Below, in pieces: positions 36,201 through 47,000 of a DNA stretch of 64,000 nt. Numbering within the stretch: position 1 is the first letter of the stretch; each line of letters opens with the position of its first letter. The notes under the pieces are model-generated. The model searched no databases. It was given only the letters and a program-made list of their open reading frames with translations, and was not told the DNA's origin. Location: contig NC_090246.1 of the NCBI RefSeq assembly GCF_037325665.1, positions 60,976,562-61,040,561 on the forward strand. The letters run 5' to 3'. The translations under genes were made by a program, and so were the position numbers. The DNA is from Littorina saxatilis. Its lineage: Eukaryota; Mollusca; Gastropoda; Littorinimorpha; Littorinidae.

Positions 36201-39200
36201 TCTGACTTGAACACTTAGAAAATTTTACCCATTTAATAATGGGAGAAAACATGACATGAAAAGTGCAAGCTAATAAATGTCATATCATTTTTGTGGCTGA
36301 CAGACTGAAACAGTGACTGGAAAACACAGTTGGAAGGGAAATTGTAACAACTCACGGCCGGCCCATTTCACCTTGGAAGAATTGCACTAAAGTCAGCTTT
36401 GCCCCACAACACAATGCTCCCTTGAAAACAGGGATCAAAAAGAAACTATGTACGATCTATTCAAACGTCAGGAAAAACAGCACAACATATATTTGATTTA
36501 TACATAACACATTTTTATTTCACAACATATGTACAACCTAAAGTTTAACAAAGTTCTATGCAGCAAGACAAACTCAGCAACAAATTTTAGTTTAAAAACC
36601 CAAAGCATATCCACAAATGTGCCTACAATGGCCACTTTTTATGAGATTTAAAAAAAAAAGTGCCTTAATTTTGTGGCCACTCTGATTTGGCAGATTCTGT
36701 ACGGTATCAATACATTATTAGTACCTTTACCTTTCCAAATGCAATGCTCTCCAAAATCAACCCGCAAATAAATAATTATAAATTTATATCAATCACAGTT
36801 TCAACTTACAACTAGATTAGGCACGAAGTGGACGAAATTCAGTTCTTGAGTAAATAAATAAATTTAATTTTAAAAAAAAATAAAATGACAAAACCAACAA
36901 TTAACATGATTTTTATAAACTACTCTCGCTTCCATAGTTTTGTTTATTGTAGCTATTCTTCTTAAAGTTCCACTGACAAATCACAGCAAAAGAAGTTTAA
37001 AATAAATTGTTAAAACTGAAAAAGCCATCATCAGGGACCTCAACTCAGCAGTTGCTGTACTTACTACTAATAGTAGTTAAGACTAAAAAGCTGTTTATGA
37101 AGCTGAAGACTCTTCAGTCTTTGTCATGATTAATATTCATAACAAAGCCACATTAAAACAAGAAGGGCAAAGCCCATACGACTCACATGCTTGACCTTGA
37201 CATGACCTTGACCTTCAGGGTCAAGGTCAAATAACTAAACCTAGCAATGACATCATACACTAAGAACTGCTTTACACATTTTTCCTACCAAAATACATGT
37301 GAACAAGGTCATCCAAGGTCATGCAACACAAAGCTGTTAATTCAAGACATAGGAAGTACAATGATGCTTATTGGCTCTTTCTACCATGAGATATGGTCAC
37401 TTTTAGTGGTTCACTACCTTATTTTGGTCACATTTCATAAGGGTCAAAGTGACCTTGACCTTGATCATATGTGACCAAATGTGTCTGTGAGATGAAAGCA
37501 TAACATGTGCCCCACATAATTTTTAAGTTTGAAACAGTTATCTTCCATAGTTCAGGGTCAAGGTCACTTCAAAATATGTATACAATCCAACTTTGAAGAG
37601 CTCCTGTGACCTTGACCTTGAAGCAAGGTAAACCAAACTGGTATCAAAAGATGGGGCTTACTTTGCCCTATATATCATATATAGGTGAGGTATTGAATCT
37701 CAAAAACTTCAGAGAAAATGGGAAAAATGTGAAAAATAGCTGTTTTTTAGACAACATTTATGGCCCCTGCGACCTTGACCTTGAAGCAAGGTCAAGATGC
37801 TATGTATGTTTTTTGGGGCCTTGTCATCATACACCATCTTGCCAAATTTGGTACTGATAGACTGAATAGTGTCCAAGAAAGATCCAACGTTAAAGTTTTC
37901 CGGACGGACGACTCGGGTGAGTACATAGACTCACTTTTGCTTCGCATGTGAGTCAAAAATGATGAATCATTGAATGTCCACTGCTGCTTTCTTTTCAGCA
38001 GATGACCCCTTTCAAATCAACTTCAAGGGTTTGATGATTGGTAATGCTATGCTGATTAAATAAAACACCAATTTGAAGAAACAACATTCAGTTTATAAAC
38101 TTGTAAATGAGTGCAATTAATCTTTATTTGAACTGTTTGCCCAGTGAAGGTTAAAAGACCTATTCACAGGTCTCAGTCTTGAATTTGAAGTTAAAAACAT
38201 TCAAACGTAGCTGCAATTGTTGTAGATTTATCTAAAGCTAAGCAGCTCTACATGCCAGGGAGATTTTTCAACTGAGCATCCAGGCAGCTTTTGATGTAAC
38301 TGATAATTCATTATCATTGGTGTAGTGGCAGCCTCTTTCACTTTCAGTGAGGTCTTTTCAGTCTGTGTGTCGTGTGACTACCCTCTAAGAAAGCAGACTT
38401 CCTGACTGTTCTGTTTTGGAAAATAATACATACATAATAACATACGTTCCATTTTGACACTACTCAGTGAGATTATGTACTCAACAAGGTACTAATACTA
38501 TTAACTACTACGAGTATGAATAATGTTAACTATAGGACCGTCAAACTGAAATTAATAACAAGTCGCGTAAGGCGAAATTACTACATTTAGTCAAGCTGTG
38601 GAACTCACAGAATGAAACTGAACGTAGTCCGCCGCTAGTGCAAAAGGCAGTGAAAGTTACGAGCCTGTTTGGCGCGGTAGCGGTTGCGCTGTGCTTCATA
38701 GCACGCTTTACTGTACCTCTCTTCGTTTTAACTTTCTGAGCGTGTTTTTAATCCAAACATATCATATCTATATGTTTTTAGAATCAGGAACCGACAAGGA
38801 ATAAGACAAAATTGTTTTTAAATCGATTTCAAAAAGTTAATTTTGATCATAATTTTTATATTTTTAATTTTCAGAGCTTGTTTTTAATCCAAATATAACA
38901 TATTTATATGTTTTTGGAATCAGAACAAAGAATAAGATGAACGTAAATTTGGATCGTTTTATAAATTTTTTTTTTTTTTTTTACAATTTTCAGATTTTTA
39001 ATGACCAAAGTCAATAATTAATTTTTAAGCCACCAAGCAATGCAATACCGAAGTCCGGCTTTCGTCGAAGATTGCTTGGCCAAAATTTCAATACATTTGA
39101 TTGAAAAATGAGGGTGTGACAGTGCCGCCTCAACTTTTACAAAATGCCGGATATGACGTCATCAAAGACATTTATCGAAAAAAAGAAAAAAACCGTCCCG

Positions 39201-42200
39201 GGATATCATTCCCAGGAACTCTCATGTAAAATTTCATAAAGATTGGTCCAGTAGTTTAGTCTGAATCGCTTTACACACACACACGCACAGACACACACAC
39301 ACATACACCACACCCTCGTCTTGATTCCCCCCCTACGTTAAAACATTTAGTCAAAACTTGACTAAATGTAAATGAGGTCAGGCACAATACTGAGCAAAAA
39401 GTACAAAATGAATGGTAGCCACTTTCTGGATTTTTTTTGCAAAGAACTGTTTTCTTCTGGTTGTTAATGTTGTTGTATTGTGATTAAAGAGAGAATAAAG
39501 AATTAATATCATTTTACAGATTATTTTTTCTGTTGATGGTTATTTTGTTTTTGATTATTTTCCATTGAAAATACAACTTAAAATGGCCACTGAAACCTGA
39601 CAAAAATGAGTGGTCTTGTTTGAGAAAGCACAATGGTAAGTGAAGCAGTTTGCAGTGTCATGTTTGTATTTATTTTGGTCAAACTAAGTGTATTTAACAA
39701 TTAGATATGCTCATTTTCTTTCTTTACCGTAAAATGTGTCGTTAGCGTGGACGAAAAAATTGCATTCTGTAAGTAATGCTTCGTGTCTCACTTCACACGC
39801 TGATCTAAGTCCATACCATCATCATATCTTTCACATGCAACTCGATATTTCCACTGATAATTGAAAGTTACTGAATAAAATGACACAATCTAGCACAAAT
39901 AAAAGCAATCAAAAGACCTAGCGTTGTGAAAGAATGTGTGAAAGGCAATATCCGACGTTTTGCGTCACTGCGTTACTTACGTTTTTGCACTTCCAAAATC
40001 TAACGCGAAGTCGACACAGGCACACAAACGAATGTCAATCGACTCAATGCACTGCGGAAATTTCCACAGATTAAGAATAAATGGCCTTCACCTTTCCCAC
40101 AATGCATTGAGAGGAGGTATTTTGACCTGGAAGTTGTTCGTGTCTTTGGCGTTTCGCGCAAACTTACGACATCTCAAGAGTTTTTCAGACAGACGAACTT
40201 CAAGAATCATCGATCCCTAATTGATTTTGCTGTATTCAGTTGAGTTACCCAACAGGCAACTACTTTTGTTCATGTTTTATGCAAAATCACCAGCATTTGT
40301 TTAAATTGATGCTGAACTTAGTGGATTTCGTTCGTCATTCTCGCCACTTTGGTGTCTTTCAATACGAACGTCAGGAAAATTTGGCCTTTTCTTGAACCAA
40401 AGTTTATATTTTTGTGATTGACTTAAAGTTTCTTCGAGTTTGTATAAAGAAAGCTGTGAAGGGGACATATTAGTTACATTTTCCTGCATTTTAATAGTGT
40501 GGCTTGTTTTAGATTACGTTCGTATTTCTGACACCATTTTCGTTTCGTGTCACTCGAACCAACGCAATCAGCAATTCAGTTCATTGTGGTAGATGGCAGA
40601 TACAATGTAAATCAAAACATGTTTACGTATGTTATCTGCTACAGAAAACAGAAAAAGAAAACAAGCGAATAAGAAAAATAATCAGCTGTGAAACGATGAT
40701 AATTGATGATGTTGGTAATGTTGGACACAACAATTCTGGTGTCAAAAATAACTTACGTAATAATTTTCAGACTTTGCCTGTAACTGTGAATATTTGCCAT
40801 TGTTGCAATGAATCGAATGAGTGAGATAATTTCAAACTGTATCAGGAACCTCTTACACACCAGACTAGATTTCAAGAGTACTAGAATTCAAGCATAACAG
40901 ACTTCACAATTTTGGTGTCTTCATAACTTACGCTTGGTGTCTTCATAACTTACGCTACATCTGATTCACTTGCCATATTATTTTCAGGCCTTCACTTTTG
41001 TTTTCAGTTGTGTTGCATGGTCTACCAGAAAGGTGATCAATTAAATCAGCAGCATTACAATGCTGCCTAATCTTGTTCTTGTAAAAAAGTGATGGACTTG
41101 CCAAATGATGTAAGTAATGGTGTCTTCACAACAACTATTTCTTCTTGCTCAATTGATTTACACAAAATGTAGGTGCTGTCTGGCTGGATTTTATGGATAA
41201 AATGTAACTCAAACACTAGACAAAATCAAAGATTCCAAAAGTTTTAACTTGATAGAAATATCTTGCAGTTGGTGTCCACCAAATACTTACATCATTGTCC
41301 ATGCATACCTATGATTGACGATCAATAAAGGAAAGAGACATGAAGGCAATTATGTTTTGACTTTTATTTCCGGTAAAGCTGTGTTTTAGCTCCCATTACA
41401 ATCATAGACTTTTCCATCTGAGCATTTTTTATTTTTGATGCTCATGTCAGAATTTCATTGCTCAGTATTGTGCCTGTCCTCAAATAGGACTTCTCTTCTG
41501 TTTACCGTATAAAATGCACGACTTACACACGAACTGTGAGTGTTATCAAACCGATATGCTATTTGGGACCAATGCAAGTTTTTTTTCCCTTTCTCGTGTG
41601 ATCTTGCCGCGAGGTGGGGCCAGTTACCAGCCGAAAGAAAGAGGGGGCATAACTTCACCAGAACCGCCCATTAGTGTAGGCTAAGGATTTCCAAGCGTTT
41701 TGGAAGAGTTGCGAACCACTTCACTGTCGACCCTAATACGTTCTACCGCTTGCAAATCTGACAGAGTTATTTTCGTAAAACGTCTATTGTATTGCCAGTT
41801 GTTGTAAAGTTGTTGTGCAGGGTATTTTGAAATAAAAATGTGAACCTAGGAAAGTGGTTTCAATAGCTAGCAGCACACATATGTATGATATATTTCAAAG
41901 CCTTTATTAAAAACCTATGCCATCTCTTAGTCGTAAACATTCTGATCAACTCAACCAAAGGTTGTCGTCAACACGTCTAGTTCTCATTTCTGTGCCGGTC
42001 GGCAACTTTCCTCCTGACATCACATACTGACATAGGGTTCAAAATATCGTCGTAATCCGTTCCCAGCCATTTGCCTTCCATTATTTATTTATTTATTTAT
42101 TATTTACGAGATCAAGATAAAAATCTCAACCATATTTGTTTTTGATCACGCCTGATGATTTAACAGAGCTTTCTTGCAAAAGTTTCCTAGTCTGTTAGAA

Positions 42201-42379
42201 TCACGAAATAGAAACGGGGTCAATGATACTGCTACTACTACTAGTATTCCCAGGACACATCGCCATTTTGAAGAAGGGATTCGATACACCTAATCCCATT
42301 ATTTTACAAAATACTCACCATCGCGAGCTGTTCCCATCAGCTCATCAAGCATAGCTCGAACTTGATCGTGTGCAGACAT
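27248..42379 (-). CDS. LUC7L: LUC7-like U1 snRNP-associated splicing factor
   Basis: Coding exons in transcript order are 42319-42379, 34460-34554, 33006-33104, 32509-32619, 31892-32035, 31251-31427, 30703-30896, 28757-28837, 28092-28238 and 27248-27266. All have GT/AG borders and sum to 1128 nt: 375 residues plus TAA, close to human LUC7L (about 371). LUC7 proteins bind U1 snRNP and influence 5' splice-site choice in the nucleus. Residue marks are MSAHDQVRAMLDELMGTARD at the N-terminus, a C3H finger (C36, C44, C59, H63), a coiled-coil region (about 86-170), a second CCHH finger (C190, C193, H209, H215; CEVCGAYLGIHDNDRRLADH) and an RS-rich tail from about 230 ending NGDED. It belongs to the LUC7L/LUC7L2 group, not LUC7L3. 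Intron 1 is 7.8 kb. Confidence 0.96.
29050..29300. repeat. Transposon-derived segment with TTTTTCGGCGGA repeats
   Basis: Four copies of a TTCGGCGGA motif lie in 29219-29292, preceded by CTACTAGGGGGGTCTGGGGA, a block typical of DNA-transposon flanks. It abuts the 6-bp-TSD element. The family is unresolved. Confidence 0.5.
29306..30430 (-). mobile_element. DNA transposon with CAGACCTG ends, 6-bp duplication and BED finger
   Basis: The left end CAGACCTGCCTAC and right end GTAAACAGGTCTG are inverted. Both are bounded by TGATGA (29300-29305 and 30431-30436). Near the right end CCAAAATCGTAGTTTAC matches the subterminal sequence of the element at 60925. It lies in a LUC7L intron. The interior is mostly non-coding apart from a BED-finger frame, so it is an internally deleted copy. 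Superfamily is uncertain; hAT-related is likely. Confidence 0.75.
29819..30106 (-). pseudogene. BED-type zinc-finger N-terminus of a transposase
   Basis: The 95-codon frame reads YYEEHPCLVSWRKGKHFAHC, then TVCNTAFSEKHSGLYDRDRH-like sequence. The W...C..C...H arrangement is that of BED fingers at the start of hAT-type transposases. The rest of the transposase is absent, so it cannot move itself. Confidence 0.6.
31164..31184. repeat. (C)n tract in LUC7L intron
   Basis: A homopolymer of about 20 C lies 65 bp downstream, in transcript order, of the finger-2 exon donor. Its length may be unreliable in the assembly. Confidence 0.85.
34555..37153. other. LUC7L intron 1, no further feature
   Basis: AT-rich intron with a few short repeats. 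No coding homology and no element ends were recognised. Confidence 0.5.
37154..37959 (+). repeat. Family D dispersed repeat, copy 2
   Basis: Very similar to 24745-25516 and in the same orientation. An extra stretch near 37200-37240 includes an inverted TGACCTTGACC/GGTCAAGGTCA pair. It has nine TGACCTTGA matches counting both strands. The (GGAC)n run near the end is shorter. It lies within LUC7L intron 1. Confidence 0.87.
38556..39369 (+). repeat. Family A dispersed repeat, copy 4
   Basis: A full-length copy of about 814 bp in LUC7L intron 1, running from AACAAGTCGCGTAAGGCG to CTTGACTAAATGT. It is the best reference for the family in this window. Confidence 0.9.
39374..41481. mobile_element. 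Putative 2.1-kb inverted-terminal-repeat element
   Basis: GAGGTCAGGCACAATACTGA at 39374 recurs inverted at about 41460-41481 with one or two differences. The interior carries four or five copies of a GGTGTC...AACTTACG motif, two of them in perfect tandem at 40913-40955. No transposase is recognised. It starts directly after family A copy 4. Target duplication was not resolved. Confidence 0.45.
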
Positions 42380-42560
42380 ATTAAATGTCTTCACAAATGC
42401 TTGGCTCTGCCTGCTTTACTCAATTTATTAACAGACCAAGTAACCACAGACCGTAGTACAAAATGGCCACTACCGTTGGCCAGAATTGGAATGCATACGC
42501 ATTTAGTTCATGAAAATACCAATTTGGGTCGAACGTTATATTTTAATTAGTTTCGTACAA
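42380..42560 (-). promoter_or_regulatory. Probable LUC7L 5' untranslated region and promoter area
   Basis: This is immediately upstream of the LUC7L start codon on the minus strand. It contains GCCATTTTG-type sequence. No TATA box at a convincing distance is seen. The call rests on position alone. Confidence 0.3.
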
Positions 42561-43062
42561 CGAAGCCAAAATAAGGTGAGTTTAGGTTGGGAGTAGGGAT
42601 GGAGGATGATCAAGTAATGTCTTAAATACATTAAGTGCAAAACCAATTAAATCTACAATAAATTATATTGACCAGTGCCCCAAGTTGGACCCGCGTACTG
42701 ACTCCGTTGTAGATCTCTTCTCCCTCCTTCAGTTAATTTGTCTTAACTTTTACACTGTCCTTATTCAATTCATTTTTCAAACAATAAACAAAAAGCATAA
42801 CACAAAGCAGTTTATTTTCAGGTTGCTTCTAACTTTCTTATGAAACTGGTATACCATTTTAGGTAAACGAGACACGTCACTTTCGGGAATTTGCTCTGAG
42901 TTTTGCCGACGTTTGTTCGAGGGGAAGTAACCCGCAATCGGACCTGTTAGGATCCCCTCCAGCACCTTGGGTATGAGCAGGTCTGCGTGTAATGGGCCCG
43001 GGCCGTCACATGCGCGATTCAATCCTGCGATTTACCCTGTCACACGGGCGACTGACCGGTCA

Positions 43063-43490
43063 GTGTGACGCCGTCATCTTGGCCCCGCCGTCATATTACG
43101 ATTCTCGGCCTCGTTGATCTTGTATAAACTCCACTGTGCACACTGAACAAAAAACCACCCGTATTCAGTGGTGAGCGACCTTGGGTACCTTATATTCATG
43201 TGGCCAAATTTGTCCAATCAATTTTTTGTATTTAACTTAGAAATTTGATTCATCCTAAAATGTTTCCCTTCTCATTCAAGGGACGTATATGAACCACTCG
43301 GTACACGTTTTCGAAGAAATCGATTTTTGGGGCGAAATCACAGTTTTCTTCACATCAGTGCAAGAAACTGACATGCTTTTCGTCCTTAAATATTTTCACT
43401 TCATTATTTTTATTAGGAAACAACATTTCAGTCTCCAGTATAAATCGAGGGGGTAATATGACGGCAGGGCCAACATGAATGGCGTCACAC
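43063..43490. mobile_element. GTGTGACG-ended short element, copy A
   Basis: The left end GTGTGACGCCGTCATCTTGG and the right end, ending GGCGTCACAC, form an inverted repeat of about 35 bp. The internal sequence (GATTCTCGGCCTCGTTGATC, then AAACTGACATGCTTTTCGTC) recurs at 52169-52594. It is non-coding. Confidence 0.75.
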
Positions 43491-43572
43491 CCGGTACTGA
43501 GTAAATTTAACATTTTCTTTGTTCCAATTACCTACCATTCTTGTTTTTTTTAATTCTGAATCAGTTTTGGAA

Positions 43573-43881
43573 CAGGGGCGGATTAGGGGGGGGGGGGGGT
43601 TACAGGGGTTCCGCCCCCCCCCCCCCCCCCCCCCCCCGCTGTCAAAAAAAAATAAATAATAATACTAACTTTAAAAGAAATAATGAGTGGCTGCTGACAC
43701 CAGTTGATCAGTCATGTTTAAAATCAAGGATAAGCCATAAATTGTTCATAAAATAGCTAAAATTCTTCAGCTTCTGAGGGGCAAAGTGGCCCCCCAGACC
43801 CCACAAGGGGTCTACCCCCTGGACCCCAGGTTGTAATTCCCCCCCCCCCCCCCCTCTGGCTTAACTGCTCCGCCCCGCCTG
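43573..43881. mobile_element. hAT-like small element with TGGAA duplication
   Basis: The left end CAGGGGCGGATTAG and right end, ending CCGCCCCGCCTG, are imperfect inverted repeats. TGGAA flanks both sides (43568-43572 and 43882-43886). It contains two long G/C homopolymer tracts. It is non-coding. Confidence 0.65.
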
Positions 43882-44090
43882 TGGAACGTTGGCAGTGTAT
43901 CTGGTTTGTTGTTATTAATGACTGAACACTGTACGAAAGAAATGTAATAAACGTGTAAGGTTATATGATGCACTTATGCCTAAATATCAGAGGTTCTTTG
44001 GAGGACCAAAAACAGACGGGAATTTCAAGGCTTACTACGAGTGTTAATAAGGTGTTCAGTGCACAACTGACTTTTTTTTAGCACCTCGAT

Positions 44091-47000
44091 CTTCTTCTTC
44101 TTCTTCTTCTTGGCGTTCGCAGAGGTTACACAATCAGTCCAGCACTGGTGATAAATGTTGTCGTTTTCTCCAACTCCTGTCGACTGCCGTATAGTTTGGT
44201 CTGCAAGGGAGTTGGTGACGGCCACACTTCTTTTCGTTCCTCATCTAGTAAGGGACATCGCTGTAAGATGTGTTCCGCTGTTTGGTCCTCTTGACCGCAG
44301 GCACAGGTTGGTGATGGCGCCAGCTTGAACTTTCGGTTCATGTGAGCATTGAGCCTGTTGTGGCCAGTACGCAGCCTGATGAGGTTGACTTGCTGCTCTC
44401 TGGACATTGTGTGGTAGTCATCTCTGTTTGTCCTTGGCCTCATCAATGCCTTGATGATTGTCTTCTGCTCACTAAAGCTGACACTGTTTTCAGGTTGGTC
44501 TTCCACGGCTCCTTCTTTTGCCAGCTCATCTGCCCTTTCATTTCCTGGTATCCCACAGTGTGCTGGTATCCACTGGAGGACAACTCTTCTGGTTTGTCTG
44601 ACCATCTGTAATGCTTTGGCCAGCAGTGGGAGTTTGTCGTTCTCTAGGGCCTGAAGGACTGAAAGGGCGTCCGAGAGGAAGACAACTTGGTAGCAAGAGT
44701 CTGCGGAGTCCTGAACGAAGGAGGCGGCCTGCATGAGAGCTTCTGCTTCTGCTTTATAGTTTGTGCAGTGTTTGCCAGTGGCAACGCTGGATGTAGCTGT
44801 ATGTCCCCCAGGGAACTGGATGAGAATGCCTGCACCTCCATTGAGCACGGCGTTAGTTGCTGATCCATCGGTGTATACATGGATCCACGCCTCTTTTGGG
44901 TACTGTTCGTCGATCAGGGCTAAGGTGAGTGCCTGTCGAGCTGTGTCATTCTGATCTTCTCCTGAGGTAACATGTGGAACACTGGTGCAGATCTGGATGC
45001 CTGGTTTCTCTGTTGCCTTGGGGGTTTCCTCTTCTTCTTGAGTCAGAGGTAGAGTGTTCTGTGGAAGGACTTCCCTGTACTGTCGAGAAAGTCTCTTGCT
45101 CTCGTGTACAAAACTGCTCCGTTTAAGCCGGTTCTTGGTGAGGTTGCTCAGTCTGTGCTTCATGGGGTGGTCGGGTAGGCACTTGAGCTTCTCGGCCTGT
45201 ACCATAGTCTTGGCTTCTCTTCTCTGACAGAGGGGTTGGATGGTGGTAAGCTTCTCCATTTCCTTGATGGGCGTGGATTTCATTGCACCGGTGATGAGTC
45301 GGAGGGCCTGGTTTTGCACACGGTCAAGGGTCTGCAGGTTTGTCTTGGCTGAGGTTGACCACGCTGTGGAGCCGTACTCGAGGTGGGGTCTGATTGTTCC
45401 CTGGTATACTGTCTTCAGTATCTTCTCGTTCGCTCCCCAGGTGGTACCTGCCAGCTTCCTGAGTATGGCTAGCTTGCGCCGGGCCTTCGTCTCTGCCTGT
45501 GCAATGTGTGGTTTCCAGGTCTGCCGTCTATCAAAGGTGACACCAAGGTACGTTGCTTCTTCATCCTCTCTCAGAGGAGTTCCACCAAGCCTAATGGTTC
45601 CGGCTTTCTGCTTTGGCGACAGTGTGAATAGGGTGGTGGAGGATTTCTCCTTGTTGATGGAGACGCACCAATCTTCTGCCCATGCGTTCAGCCTATCTGC
45701 CGCTTGCTGCATTCTGTAGGTGGCAGTACTTGCGTGCTCCTCCTTGCACCAGATCACAAGGTCGTCTGCGTAGAGAGCAGCTTTGATCCCCTTGGGCATC
45801 TCAGACACCAGATCGTCGATGAAGAGAAGGAAGAGTGTGGGGGAGAGGACTCCGCCCTGAGGGACGCCATGACGAAGGAGGAACTTCTTGCTTTTGGTCT
45901 GGTCGACGTTAACTCTTGCCCTGCGGTTATAGAGGTAAGAGCGAATCCACTGGTACATGTTGCTGGACACGCCTTTCCTCAGCAGTTTTACAAGGAGTCC
46001 ATCTTTCCAGACCTTGTCAAAGGCCTTCTGAAGATCTATCCAGGTGACGAAGACCAGCTTCTGTTCCTGAAAGGCATCTTCAACTTCTTGCGCTAGGTAA
46101 GTGACCTGATCTTCAGTGCTGCGGAACTGTCGGAATCCAGCTTGTTCAGGGGCGAGGAGGTTCCTGGATTCCAGGTACCACCTGAGGCGCTCGTTCACAA
46201 TTCTCTCCAAGGTCTTCACAACACAGCTGGTGAGGCTGATTGGGCGATAGCTGGTGGCCTTCTTTGGATCCTTCCCTTTTTTTAAGATGGGGATCATGAT
46301 CGCTTCTCGCCAGAGTTGTGGTAGCGATCCTTCTTGCCAGCTGCTGTTGAAGACCTCGAGTAGCTTGTTCTCTGCTGCACTACCAAGGTGGGTTAGCATC
46401 TCGTTGGTGATGCCGTCTGGGCCAGGGGACTTCTTTGCCTTTGACTTTTTCAGAGCTGAGTGCAGCTCGTGGAGTGTGAGTGGTTGACTCATGGCGTCCA
46501 CTGTCGACTGTCTGGCAGGTCTCTCTCTTTTCTCTCTTCTTGCTTCTCTCTGTTTCTCGGGGCTAACATGGAGGTTGCTCTCAGCTGCATAGCTTTCAGC
46601 AAATTGGTTGGCAGCATGCTTTCCAGTTAGCACCTTCCCGTTCTCTTCTAATGTGATCTTTCCTCTGCTGGTGTTCTCATCATTCAACTGCTTGGTGAGC
46701 CTCCAGAGCTTTCTGCCATCCTTCTCAAGGTTCAGAGAGCTTGTTTTCTCTTGCCAGCTTCTCCGTCTTGCCTGTAGCTTCTTTTTGAGAAATTTGGCTT
46801 TGGCTTCCTGGAGGCGGATGTTGTTGTTTTGTGACGGGTTGACTTCTGCTTCCCTTCTGGCGTCTGCCAGATCATCATCCAGTTCCTGCAATTCATTGCT
46901 CCAGTAGGGCTTATAGTCTCTCCTGGCACCCCTGGGAATGGACTCACGCGCTGCTCTGAGGATGCTCATGTTGAAGTCCTTCGCCACCATGTTGATGTCT

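Noticed and set aside
45240-46096. Plus-strand frames of 130-159 codons inside the LINE
   Set aside because: Antisense shadows of the reverse transcriptase.
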